NCBI GenBank assembly: GCA_013213745.1
Contig: JABSQH010000090.1
Span: 32,210-96,209, forward strand
Origin: Ilumatobacteraceae bacterium
GTDB lineage: Bacteria; Actinomycetota; Acidimicrobiia; Acidimicrobiales; Ilumatobacteraceae
Direction of reading: 5' to 3'
DNA: 64,000 nt
A program made the translations under genes and the position numbers. The notes under the pieces were generated by a model. The model searched no databases and had not been told where the DNA came from. It was given only the letters and a program-made list of their open reading frames with translations. This document shows positions 51,452-60,247 of this stretch, one piece after another; within the stretch, counting starts at the first letter, position 1; each line of letters starts with the position of its first letter.

Positions 51452-53325
51452 GCGGAGACGACCGCCCCGACGTGGCGGTATTCGTCGCCCGAGAGGGCAA
51501 CCGATTCATGCTCGACATCGCCGAGATGCTCGTCGAGGCTGCGCAGACTGAATACCCGGCACGGTTGGTCGACGACCGCCTGCCAATGCCGGATGGGGCG
51601 ATCAACCTGGTTGTTGCACCCCATGAGTTCTTCGAGTTGTACGACGCGTCGACCCGCGAGTTGCAACGTGCGGCCGCGGCGAGTGTCTGCGTCGGCACTG
51701 AGCAACCGGGCACGCCGTGGTTCCGACTGACCGCCGACGTTGCGCGGCGCGGCCTGCGCACGCTCGACATCAATCGGGTTGCTGTCGCCGCGCTGCGCGA
51801 CGAAGGCATCGACACGCGCCACTTGCAGATGGGCGCAGTGGACTCGTTGGCCGCGGCATCTGTCGATCGCGATATCGACGTGCTCTTCTTGGGCTCGCTC
51901 GACGATCGCCGCGGCGAAGTGTTGGCGTCGTTGGCTCCCCTGCTGTACGAGCGACGCAGCGAGCTGCGCTTGTTCCGCTTCGACCGGCCCGTGGGCGCCG
52001 ACACTCCCGGACTCGTGTTCGGCGCGCAGAAGGCAGCGTTGTTGGCCCGCGCCCGCGTGCTCATCAACGTGCACCGCGACGGCGCCGACGACGGACCCGC
52101 CTATTTCGAGTGGGTGCGCATGGTCGAGGCGATGGCCAACGGATGTGCCGTGCTCACCGAGCCATCGGACGCGCACGACCCGCTGGAAGCGGGGACACAC
52201 TTCGTCGAGGCATCTCGAGACGCGTTCGGCGGCGAGCTGATTGAACTCCTCGACGACGAACCGCGCCGTGCGGCCGTCGCCGAAGCCGGACGACGCGCCG
52301 TCACCGAGCAGTTGGCGTTCGGTCCGAGCGTCGTTGCGCACCTGCGCGACATCGAACACGAGGTACTGCCGCACGTCGCTGCACACGTCGCTGATCGCAC
52401 ATACCTGCGAGGACGCTGGACGCTGCACGGCGAGACGCAGCGGCCGGTCAAGCGACTTGGACCGATGATGCCGTTTCGCGAGCTCCAACGAAGTGCCAAG
52501 CGACTGGCGCTCGCCGAGGGCGCCGCACTGCGGCGGATCGACGAACTGCGTTCGGTGATTGCCCATGGCACAGAAATGCACATCGAACGGATCGAGTCAC
52601 CGGCCTACGCAGCAGCCGTTCCCGACGTCAGCGTGATCGTGACGCTGTACAACTATGCCGACCTCGTCGGTGAGACGCTCGAGAGCATCGCAACGAACAC
52701 CGGCGTCGACTTCGAGATCATCGTGATCGACGATCATTCGACCGATTCCGGTCGCCACGTCGTTGCCTCGTTCATCGATGCGCACCCGGAGCTACCGATC
52801 CTGCTGATCGGCAAGGACGCCAACGAAGGGTTGGCCCGTGCCCGCAATACCGGCTTCAGCGCAGCACGAGCGCCGTACGTGATGGTGGTCGATGCCGACA
52901 ACCACCTGTACCCGACTGCGCTCGCTCGACTGCGCAAGAGCCTCGAGCAACGACCGGACGCATCTGCGACGTACTCGATCCTCGAGGTGTTCGGCGACGA
53001 ACGCACCGTGTTGAGCGCCATCGATTGGGATCCCGAACGCTTGCTGCGGGCCAACTACATCGATGCCCAGGCCATGTGGCGAGCCAGCGACTGGTGGGAT
53101 CTCGGTGGGTACCGACCCGACGAGGGCATCCACGGTTGGGAAGACTGGGATCTCTGGCTGCGGCTGGCCGCATCGGGCGGCACGGCCGTGATCCACCGAG
53201 AGATGCTGGGCCGCTACCGCGTGCGCGCCGGTTCGATGGTGTCGCTCACCAACCTCGCCGCCGATGACGCCCGGGCGGAGATCCGCGCTCGGTACCCTGC
53301 GCTGCCGTGGCCGAACGAGCAGTGA
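51448..53325 (+). CDS. CgeB-like plus GT2 glycosyltransferase fusion
   Basis: This 625-residue protein has two glycosyltransferase-like halves. Residues about 8-330 resemble the CgeB/GT4-like group (VAVFVAREGNRFMLDIAEML at the start; DRDIDVLFLGSLDDRRGEVLASL; LINVHRDG; YFEWVRMVEAMANGCAVLTEP), the last being the usual donor-binding segment with Glu. From about 390 comes a GT2 domain: VSVIVTLYNYADLV, DDHSTDSG, VVDADNHLYPTAL and WEDWDLWLRLAASGG. The first half is shared with the gene at 56623. It overlaps the small coiled-coil gene (ATGA) and the next gene (GTGA). Confidence 0.82.
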   Translation: MSGDDRPDVAVFVAREGNRFMLDIAEMLVEAAQTEYPARLVDDRLPMPDGAINLVVAPHEFFELYDASTRELQRAAAASVCVGTEQPGTPWFRLTADVARRGLRTLDINRVAVAALRDEGIDTRHLQMGAVDSLAAASVDRDIDVLFLGSLDDRRGEVLASLAPLLYERRSELRLFRFDRPVGADTPGLVFGAQKAALLARARVLINVHRDGADDGPAYFEWVRMVEAMANGCAVLTEPSDAHDPLEAGTHFVEASRDAFGGELIELLDDEPRRAAVAEAGRRAVTEQLAFGPSVVAHLRDIEHEVLPHVAAHVADRTYLRGRWTLHGETQRPVKRLGPMMPFRELQRSAKRLALAEGAALRRIDELRSVIAHGTEMHIERIESPAYAAAVPDVSVIVTLYNYADLVGETLESIATNTGVDFEIIVIDDHSTDSGRHVVASFIDAHPELPILLIGKDANEGLARARNTGFSAARAPYVMVVDADNHLYPTALARLRKSLEQRPDASATYSILEVFGDERTVLSAIDWDPERLLRANYIDAQAMWRASDWWDLGGYRPDEGIHGWEDWDLWLRLAASGGTAVIHREMLGRYRVRAGSMVSLTNLAADDARAEIRARYPALPWPNEQ

Positions 53326-55736
53326 CCACGGGCGACGCGAGCTATTCGTTCGTGCTGCCGCTGTGGAACAGCGATCCAGCGTTGCTCGGCGAGCAGCTCG
53401 ATGCCATCGCCGCCCAAACCGGGGTGTGGGAGTGCATCGCCGTCGACGACGGGTCGACCGACACCGCGGGCATCGAGCTCGTCGAGCAGCGAGCAGCAGT
53501 CGATCCGCGCTTCCGCCCGGTGCGCCGGTCGACGAACGGCGGCATCGCTGCAGCAACGAACGACGCAATCGATGCCGCCGGCCACGACTGGATCGTTTTC
53601 TGCGATCACGACGACAGGGTGCACCCAGACGCACTCGACCGGCTCACCGCGACGATCACGTCGATCGCCGACGTCGACCTGATCTACACCGACGAGCAGG
53701 TCATCGATGCGGCGGGCGATGTCGTCGAGCCGTACCGCAAACCTGATTGGTCGCCGGAGCGGCTCCTCGGCCAGAACTACTTGAACCACTTGGTCGCCGT
53801 GCGACGCACGCTGATCAGGCGGATCGGCGGCCTCGATGGTGCATTCGCACCGTGCCCCGATCGTGAGTTCACACTGCGTGCTACCGCAGCCGCACGACGC
53901 ATCGAGCACATCCCGGAGATCCTCTACGACTGGCGTTCGATTCCCGGCTCGGTCGCGCAGGCCGTCGGCGAGAAACCCGGTGTCGCTGCAGCGGTGGTCG
54001 CGGCGGCGCAACGTCACGCTCCGGACAACGTCGTGGTGTCGTCGGTTCCGGAAGCTGAAGTCAGCGCACGCATCGAGTGGCCCGTACCAGCACCCGCGCC
54101 GACGATCGCCGACGTCGCGCTCGAGCCGACTACGACTCCGGCCGACATCGAGCGCGCGCTGCGGACCACCGACGCCGATCTCGTCCGATTGATGCCGGCC
54201 AACGCCAGTCAGATGTCGGCTGCGTCGATCGAGGCGCTCATCGCACAAGCATCTCGCGACCACGTGGTCGCCGTTGGACCGCGCGTGGTGACGGCCGACC
54301 GCCGAATCGTCTCGGTCGGCCGGGCGCTGCGGCCGCATCTGCGCGATCTGTATCGGGGCGGGGACGCCGATTACCTGGGCCAGTGGGGCGAGTACACAGT
54401 GGCGCGCGAGGTCGCCGCACTGCACCCCGCCGGTGTGGTCCTCGATCGTCGAGCGGTACTCGAACTCGGCGGATTCGACGGCGCCGAGCTGATCACGCGA
54501 CACCAGCTGGGAGCGTCGGTGACCAACGCGGCCGCCGTCGCCTTGTCGCTGTCGGTCGGGATCGACTTCACCTTGGTGCTGCTCGGCCTCGCCGCCGCGG
54601 AGACGGGACGGTCGTTGTTGTGGACACCGCTGGCCGAGGTGTCGCTGCCCACTGGCTCGTTCCGTCTCGACGCCGACATCGAGGCGATCATCGCCGCCCA
54701 GCAGTCGATCGAACGCACGGTTGCGCTCGACGACCGCTACTCCCCACAGGGGGTCACCCCGCGCATCGTTGCGCCGTCACCTGGCCATCCCTCGCCCGCC
54801 CAGTCACGATTCCGGCGGGGACTCGACGTGACGAAGTCCGCAATCGTCGATCAGCTCGATCTCCCACGCATCGCCGATCGCGCCGACCGAGCGGCCGACG
54901 CGGCGGCCGACCTCGGCGGGTCGATCCAACGGATCTGGCATCGCATTGCGCAGGTCGCCAACGTCGTCGAACGCAACCACGAACCTCGCCTCGCCGATCA
55001 GGAGATGATCGCACGCATCGATGCGGCGACGGCGTGGGCGCAGTATGCGCCCCTCCGAGCGACGCCGCTCATCAGTGTCGTGCTCCCGACTCGCAATCGG
55101 CGCGAGTTGGTGTCGACGGCCATTGCGTCGGTCGCCGACCAGCGCTACGACAATTGGCAGCTCGTTGTCGTCGACGACGGCAGCACCGACGGAACAGCAG
55201 ACCTACTGAGCGGCCTCGACGACGAGCGGATCGAGGTGGTGCACACCGACGGTGTGGGCGCGTCCGCAGCGCGCAACGTTGGTCTGGCAGCCGCGTCGGG
55301 CGAGTGGATCGCCTTCCTCGACGACGACAACGTGATGCACCCGGTGTGGTTACGGGCGATCGCCGAACACGTTGGTCGCCACCCCGCTGCGAGCGGTCTC
55401 TTCGGCGCAACGTTGCGGGCCGACCGGCCCGACGATCACCGGCCATACGTGCAGTTCACCGAGACGATCGATGTGCGCCGACTCGAAGTCGACAACTCGA
55501 TCGACCTCGGAGCAGTCGCGGTTCGACGTGGCCATCCGGAACTGCACTTCGACGAGTCGCTCGAACGTTTCATCGATTGGGACCTCGTGGTTCGACTGGC
55601 GCGCCGCGACGCACTCGCTGGGCTTCCCGTGTTCGCCGGCGTGTACACCACCGATGCTCCCGACCGCATCAGCTCTGGAGCGATCGAGGGACCGCTGGCG
55701 GCGATGCGGACCCGCTTCCGCAGCCAGCAGGCGTAA
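53322..55736 (+). CDS. Large two-domain family 2 glycosyltransferase
   Basis: The product has about 804 residues. The first GT2 domain (about 8-230) has FVLPLWNSDPALL, VDDGSTD and FCDHDDRVHPD. A middle region without clear motifs follows (about 230-560, with low Cys and many Ala/Val). The second GT2 domain (about 580-795) has ISVVLPTRNRREL, VDDGSTDGTADLL and FLDDDNVM. The GTG at 53322 overlaps the previous stop as GTGA. Two DxD-like sites (DHDD, DDDN) suggest both may transfer sugars. It ends the run of plus-strand genes and converges on the sulfotransferase. Confidence 0.85.
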   Translation: MTTGDASYSFVLPLWNSDPALLGEQLDAIAAQTGVWECIAVDDGSTDTAGIELVEQRAAVDPRFRPVRRSTNGGIAAATNDAIDAAGHDWIVFCDHDDRVHPDALDRLTATITSIADVDLIYTDEQVIDAAGDVVEPYRKPDWSPERLLGQNYLNHLVAVRRTLIRRIGGLDGAFAPCPDREFTLRATAAARRIEHIPEILYDWRSIPGSVAQAVGEKPGVAAAVVAAAQRHAPDNVVVSSVPEAEVSARIEWPVPAPAPTIADVALEPTTTPADIERALRTTDADLVRLMPANASQMSAASIEALIAQASRDHVVAVGPRVVTADRRIVSVGRALRPHLRDLYRGGDADYLGQWGEYTVAREVAALHPAGVVLDRRAVLELGGFDGAELITRHQLGASVTNAAAVALSLSVGIDFTLVLLGLAAAETGRSLLWTPLAEVSLPTGSFRLDADIEAIIAAQQSIERTVALDDRYSPQGVTPRIVAPSPGHPSPAQSRFRRGLDVTKSAIVDQLDLPRIADRADRAADAAADLGGSIQRIWHRIAQVANVVERNHEPRLADQEMIARIDAATAWAQYAPLRATPLISVVLPTRNRRELVSTAIASVADQRYDNWQLVVVDDGSTDGTADLLSGLDDERIEVVHTDGVGASAARNVGLAAASGEWIAFLDDDNVMHPVWLRAIAEHVGRHPAASGLFGATLRADRPDDHRPYVQFTETIDVRRLEVDNSIDLGAVAVRRGHPELHFDESLERFIDWDLVVRLARRDALAGLPVFAGVYTTDAPDRISSGAIEGPLAAMRTRFRSQQA

Positions 55737-55758
55737 CCCATACTCGCCGGTCGCGCTG

Positions 55759-56604
55759 CTACCGGACGACCTTGGCACGCTGGCGGTCGAACGCCGCAGC
55801 GCCCTGCGCACGCAGCTGGTCGGCGCTCGTCTGCGGATCATGTGCCGAGGCCACGGCAAGCCACAGCCGTTGATCGATCGCGGTCGACTGCTCGATCAGG
55901 GTTGCCGCGTCGTTGAATTCGTCGGCCCCGATGACCTGGCCGGGTGGCGTGACGTTCTGGTTGCCGACCACGAGTTCGACGTCGACCCACGCTGAGATAC
56001 GTCGCCAACCGTCACTGCCCGCTTCGACGGTGTCGACATGTCCAAGCCCGGCGAGTTGGTTCAGGGCTGCGGCGCTGAGCGCCTCGTGATCCGCAGGGTC
56101 GATCATGCGGTCGGACGGCACGCGCGAGTCCCCTGTGAGCAGGAATCGTGCGGCCACGTTGTCGACCTGGGCCGACAGTGCGGGATGACGCAGAAAGTCG
56201 CTCAATGGTTCGGTGACCGCTCGGCGACTTGCGTCGTAGGGGTCCCAGGCGGCGTGCTGCTCGGCCGTCCAGCTTTGCCAGAACGCGTACAACGACAGCA
56301 GCCGCGCCCGCGGCTCGCGCAGCACGCACACGATGTCGGCGTCGTCGCGACCGTGGCGCAGCGACGCCAGCGAGTAGTGCCCGAGCACGACGTCGGCGTC
56401 GGCCAGGCGAGTCGGGTCGAGTTCGATCGTGTGCCGCGTCGACGGGGGCAGCGAGTCGAAGTCCGCATACGGACCGAATAGCGTGCGATCCATCGCGGGC
56501 GGCGCGATGCGCAGGCCGTTGTCGAGTGCGCTCCTGCGCAGCGCGTCGGACAGGCTGCTGCCGGCCGCCTTGGGCACATGCAACAGTCCGACTTTGCGAC
56601 GCAC
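55759..56604 (-). CDS. Sulfotransferase-family protein
   Basis: This 281-residue PAPS-dependent sulfotransferase-like protein begins with the 5'-phosphosulfate motif HVPKAAGSSLSDAL (11-17 as PKAAGSS) and has the 3'-phosphate motif VCVLREPRARLLSLYAFW (about 93-109) with Arg and Ser in place. It resembles the sulfotransferase family 2 of polysaccharide gene clusters, which adds sulfate to a glycan or a small acceptor. It is placed between glycosyltransferase genes, so the surface polymer may be sulfated. A 22-base gap separates its end from the end of the convergent two-domain GT2 gene, and 18 bases separate it from the CgeB-like gene upstream. Confidence 0.85.
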   Translation of the reverse strand: MRRKVGLLHVPKAAGSSLSDALRRSALDNGLRIAPPAMDRTLFGPYADFDSLPPSTRHTIELDPTRLADADVVLGHYSLASLRHGRDDADIVCVLREPRARLLSLYAFWQSWTAEQHAAWDPYDASRRAVTEPLSDFLRHPALSAQVDNVAARFLLTGDSRVPSDRMIDPADHEALSAAALNQLAGLGHVDTVEAGSDGWRRISAWVDVELVVGNQNVTPPGQVIGADEFNDAATLIEQSTAIDQRLWLAVASAHDPQTSADQLRAQGAAAFDRQRAKVVR

Positions 56605-56622
56605 AGCGGCAGGGTACGCCGA

Positions 56623-58077
56623 TCAGGGCCGCAAGATCGCGGTGACGCGAGCGGCGACGTCCGGCCTCAACTGAGCTTCTGGTTCCGCTGGCGTCTCTGC
56701 GAGGTCGACGACCGGGGCCGGCCAGTGTGCGAAGTTCAGGCCGTGGGCGGCCGCAAAGGTCTGTACCGCAACGTGAGGAAACGACTCGACCCATGGCTCG
56801 CCCGCCAGCCAACGCTGAGCCGCCCGGCGCAACGACTGCGTCACCAGCATCGTCCGTCCGAGATGCTGACCGTGCTCGAGACGCCATGGCTCCCACGGCC
56901 ACAGACCTTCCAGCGTCGCGGCGCCATCAGGTCCGCGCCCCGATGCCCCGACTGCAATCGCCGGCACATCGTGCATCCGCGCCTCCACATCTGCTCGATT
57001 CACGCGCCAGCGCGCGCCGGCCGGAGCGATGACGTCCGAGGCTCGCAAGCGGTTGCGCAGCGCCCCAGCGAGGCTGGGGCGCCAGCTTCCGATTGGAGAT
57101 GGGTCGACGCGTGTGCGACCGATCGGCTCCGACCGGGCGCGCGCCGGGATCGCCGTGGGTGGTGATCTGTCGATGACGATCTCGCCGGCGCGGGCGATCA
57201 GTGGTTCGAGGTTCTCTGCGAGCGGCATCGACGCAACGAGCTCGTGGGCGCGGCGGGCCACGTCTGCGGCGGTGCGGCTGCCGACGAGCTCGTCGAGACG
57301 TTCCCCGAGCTGGGCGTCGGCGAACGTGAGATAGTGCTCACCCGACACGAAGGGCGCATCGGCCACCGACGGTTCCGAGAGCAACAGCGCCCCGCCATGG
57401 GCGGCGTCGATCATCCGGAGCCACTCGAAGTAGGGCTCATCGCTCTGGTGGATGTTGACGACGATGCCGGTCCGTGCGAGCAGATCGCGTTTGGCATCGC
57501 CGGCGACGAACGCCGGCGACGTCGACCGATTCGGTTCTCCGCTGTCAGACACCAAGAGGCGAGCGTCGTGGCGCACCAACGAGTCGGCCGCGCCAGCCAA
57601 CACCGAGAGTCGGCGGCCGCGCTGATTGCCGAGGTAGAGCACGGGGACGTCACGATCGCCGCCCCGGTCGCGATCCCATGCGGGAACATGACCGAAGATC
57701 AGTCGCTCCGCAGCGATGCCCATACGTCGGTAGGCGTCGACTGCCAGCTGGCTGAAGTCGAACACGGCCGCCAGTCGGCTGGCCACCTGCGCATTGCTCG
57801 TGAAGAAACCCTGATGCGGCTGCTCGGCGCTGATTCCGATGGTGCGGGCAGCGATGCGCTGATCGTCGACGAAGGCCGCTCCCTCCAACGCGACGTACTC
57901 GTGCGGCGGGAGCAGGACGAACACGTCGCCGTGCGTCACTTCGTGCTCGCCGGGCTCGGTGCTGATCAGCGCTTCGACCGAGTTCTCGGCGAGCGCGCCC
58001 ACGAGCGCTTCGGCGATCTCGAAGAAAAAGGCGTTCTGATACGGCGACAACACAAACACCAGCCGCAGCTCCGACAC
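56623..58077 (-). CDS. CgeB-like glycosyltransferase-family protein
   Basis: The product has about 484 residues. The first ~330 match the first half of the gene at 51448: LRLVFVLSPYQNAFFFEIAEALV at the start, DVPVLYLGNQRGRRLSVLAGA, GIVVNIHQSDEPYFEWLRMIDAAHGGALLLSEP. This is the GT4-like/CgeB arrangement with the donor-site Glu. The last ~150 residues are different, with Trp-rich LEGLWPWEPWRLEHGQH. The GTG at 58077 is used as start; an ATG at 58179 is possible and would lie 9 bases from the divergent Wzm gene. Sugar and linkage unknown. Confidence 0.72.
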   Translation of the reverse strand: MSELRLVFVLSPYQNAFFFEIAEALVGALAENSVEALISTEPGEHEVTHGDVFVLLPPHEYVALEGAAFVDDQRIAARTIGISAEQPHQGFFTSNAQVASRLAAVFDFSQLAVDAYRRMGIAAERLIFGHVPAWDRDRGGDRDVPVLYLGNQRGRRLSVLAGAADSLVRHDARLLVSDSGEPNRSTSPAFVAGDAKRDLLARTGIVVNIHQSDEPYFEWLRMIDAAHGGALLLSEPSVADAPFVSGEHYLTFADAQLGERLDELVGSRTAADVARRAHELVASMPLAENLEPLIARAGEIVIDRSPPTAIPARARSEPIGRTRVDPSPIGSWRPSLAGALRNRLRASDVIAPAGARWRVNRADVEARMHDVPAIAVGASGRGPDGAATLEGLWPWEPWRLEHGQHLGRTMLVTQSLRRAAQRWLAGEPWVESFPHVAVQTFAAAHGLNFAHWPAPVVDLAETPAEPEAQLRPDVAARVTAILRP

Positions 58078-58187
58078 CGCGACATCGTCGCAGAGCCGGC
58101 ACACCGCGCCGTGGACTGGGTCGCGCGAGGAGCCTGGGGCGGTGTCCGGAGGGCTCGCCGCGCCCGCCAGTAGGCTCACCGCCCGTC

Positions 58188-58985
58188 ATGTCGCTGCGCA
58201 CGGCGGTCGCCCACCGCAACCTGCTGTACCTGCTGTCGCTGAAGGAACTGCGCACCCGCTATCGCAAGTCGATCCTCGGGTGGGCGTGGAGCCTGCTCAA
58301 CCCGATCAGCCAGGTCGTCATCTACAGCTTCGTCTTCCTGACGGTGTTCAAGGCGACGCCGCCTGTGGGTGACCCGAGCGGCTTGAAGATCTTCCCGCTG
58401 TACTTCCTCACGGGACTGTTGCCGTTCCAGTTCTTCTCGATCTCGGTGACCACTGCCATCGGTGCCGTCGACTCCAATGCCAGCCTGATCAAAAAAGTGC
58501 CTTTCCCGCACGAACACCTCGTCTATTCGGTGGTCGTTGCGCAGGGCGTGACGTTCCTGATCGAGCTGGCGGTTCTCGTTGTGGCGCTCTTGCTGTTCGG
58601 CAGCATGGTGCTCCCGTGGATTCCGTTGATGATCCCGCTGATGGCGCTGATGGCGCTCTTCACCACCGGAGTTGCGCTTGCGCTGGCGGCGATGAACGTG
58701 TTCTTCAACGACGTCAACTACCTGTGGGGCATCGTGGCGCAGGTGTTGTTCTTCGCCACGCCGATCATCTACGACCCGGAAGTGATCGACAACTCGGTGG
58801 TGCAGGCCGTGACCAACTGGGGTCCCACTGGGAGCTTCATCCGGGCGTCGCACAACATCTTGTACGACAACCGCTTCCCGAGCGCTGAGAGATGGCTCCA
58901 CCTCGTCGTCGTGTCTGTCGCCGTGTTCGCGCTCGGGACGTGGATCTTCGGCAAGCTCTCCCCCCGATTCGCGGAGGAACTCTGA
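58188..58985 (+). CDS. wzm: ABC-2-type polysaccharide export permease (Wzm-like)
   Basis: This 265-residue permease has six predicted membrane helices. The N-terminal amphipathic region ELRTRYRKSILGWAWSLLNPISQ is characteristic of Wzm/TagG-type permeases for O-antigen, teichoic acid and other polymers. It works with the ATPase encoded immediately downstream (TGATG overlap) to push lipid-linked glycan across the membrane. It starts 9 bases from the alternative ATG of the divergent CgeB-like gene. The gene order wzm-wzt is standard. Confidence 0.92.
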   Translation: MSLRTAVAHRNLLYLLSLKELRTRYRKSILGWAWSLLNPISQVVIYSFVFLTVFKATPPVGDPSGLKIFPLYFLTGLLPFQFFSISVTTAIGAVDSNASLIKKVPFPHEHLVYSVVVAQGVTFLIELAVLVVALLLFGSMVLPWIPLMIPLMALMALFTTGVALALAAMNVFFNDVNYLWGIVAQVLFFATPIIYDPEVIDNSVVQAVTNWGPTGSFIRASHNILYDNRFPSAERWLHLVVVSVAVFALGTWIFGKLSPRFAEEL

Positions 58986-60208
58986 TGGCCTCGGTACTGA
59001 CCGTCGACCACGTGAGCAAGTCGTTTCGCACACAGGCCGAACGCGTCAACTCACTGAAGGAGCTGGTGACCAAGCGGCGCCGCAACAGCGACGTCGAAGA
59101 GTTCTTCGCGTTACGCGATGTGTCGTTCGAGGTCACCGAGGGCGAGGCGTTCGGTGTCATCGGCCACAACGGGTCGGGCAAGTCGACGTTGCTCAAGTGC
59201 ATGGCGGGAATTTTGCAGCCGACCTCTGGCTCGGTCGCGGTGCAAAAGCGAATGTCGGCGCTGTTGGAACTCGGCGCGGGTTTTCACCCGGAGCTGACCG
59301 GCCGCGACAACGTCTTCCTCAACGCGGCGATCCTCGGCATGGCGCGCCGAGAAATCGCCGCTCGCTTCGACGAGATCGTCGACTTCTCGGGCCTCGCCGA
59401 GTTCATCGACGAGCCGGTGAAGACCTATTCGTCGGGGATGTACGTGCGGCTGGCGTTCGCCGTGGCGATCAACGTCGACCCCGAGTTGTTGATCATCGAC
59501 GAGATCCTCGCTGTGGGCGACGTCACCTTCCAGCAACGCTGCATGCAGAAGTTCGTCGAGTTCCGCGAGCAGGGCCGCACGATCGTGCTGGTCACCCACG
59601 ACATGGGCAGCGTGCGCAACTTCTGCGATCGCGCGATTTGGCTCGAGCACGGCGAGATCGCCGGCCGCGGCGACCCCACAGATCTCGTCGACACGTACAC
59701 CGAGAAGATGCTCGCCGATGCCGCGGACGGCCAGGCGATGCAGAGCACGCGCCGCGGTTCAGGCGAGATCCGTGTCGAAGAAGTGGAATTGCTGGTCGAC
59801 GGACAGCCGACGACACACGTCCGGACAGGTGACACCGTCGTCGTGCGTCTGCACTTCGCCTCCGACGAAACGATCGAGAACCCGGTGTTCGCCATCACCA
59901 TCGGACGCCTCGGTGGAGCGATCGTGACCTTCCCGTCGAGCCGCGACACCGGCGAGGTGCCTGCGACCATCTCGGGGTCAGGCACCGTCGAGGTTCGCCT
60001 TGCGGATATCGCGCTGATCCCGGGGCCGCACGTGCTGCACACCGAAGTGACGGGGTTCGGGCGCCAGCACGTGTTCGATCACATCCAGAACGCGGTGAGT
60101 TTCGACGTCCTCGCCGGCGATGTCCGCGAAACCGCCGGAATCATGACGATGCGTCCGACCTGGGCGCTCAGCGGTCCCGGCGTCTCCGGCCCCTCGCCGC
60201 TCGTGTAA
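58985..60208 (+). CDS. wzt: Polysaccharide ABC exporter ATPase with C-terminal glycan-binding domain (Wzt-like)
   Basis: This 407-residue ATPase has Walker A GHNGSGKST (60-68), an ABC signature of the YSSGM type (148-152), Walker B LLIIDE (168-173) and the switch His in VLVTHDMGS. After about residue 255 comes a beta-rich domain of the Wzt C-terminal kind (VRTGDTVVVRLHF, NPVFAITIGRLGG, IPGPHVLHTEVTGFGRQHVFDHI). In E. coli O-serotypes such domains recognise the finished glycan terminus. Its presence suggests that the polymer must be capped or otherwise marked before export. A small hairpin follows the stop. Confidence 0.93.
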   Translation: MASVLTVDHVSKSFRTQAERVNSLKELVTKRRRNSDVEEFFALRDVSFEVTEGEAFGVIGHNGSGKSTLLKCMAGILQPTSGSVAVQKRMSALLELGAGFHPELTGRDNVFLNAAILGMARREIAARFDEIVDFSGLAEFIDEPVKTYSSGMYVRLAFAVAINVDPELLIIDEILAVGDVTFQQRCMQKFVEFREQGRTIVLVTHDMGSVRNFCDRAIWLEHGEIAGRGDPTDLVDTYTEKMLADAADGQAMQSTRRGSGEIRVEEVELLVDGQPTTHVRTGDTVVVRLHFASDETIENPVFAITIGRLGGAIVTFPSSRDTGEVPATISGSGTVEVRLADIALIPGPHVLHTEVTGFGRQHVFDHIQNAVSFDVLAGDVRETAGIMTMRPTWALSGPGVSGPSPLV

Positions 60209-60212
60209 CGCT

Positions 60213-60227
60213 TCGTCTCAGAGACGA
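60213..60227 (+). terminator. Short hairpin after wzt
   Basis: TCGTCT and AGACGA with a CAG loop form a 6-bp stem, in the 39-base gap between convergent genes. The GTCTCAGAGAC core is identical to the centre of the perfect hairpin after aceE. Confidence 0.45.
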
Positions 60228-60247
60228 TGTAGCAGCCAGCCGTGACA

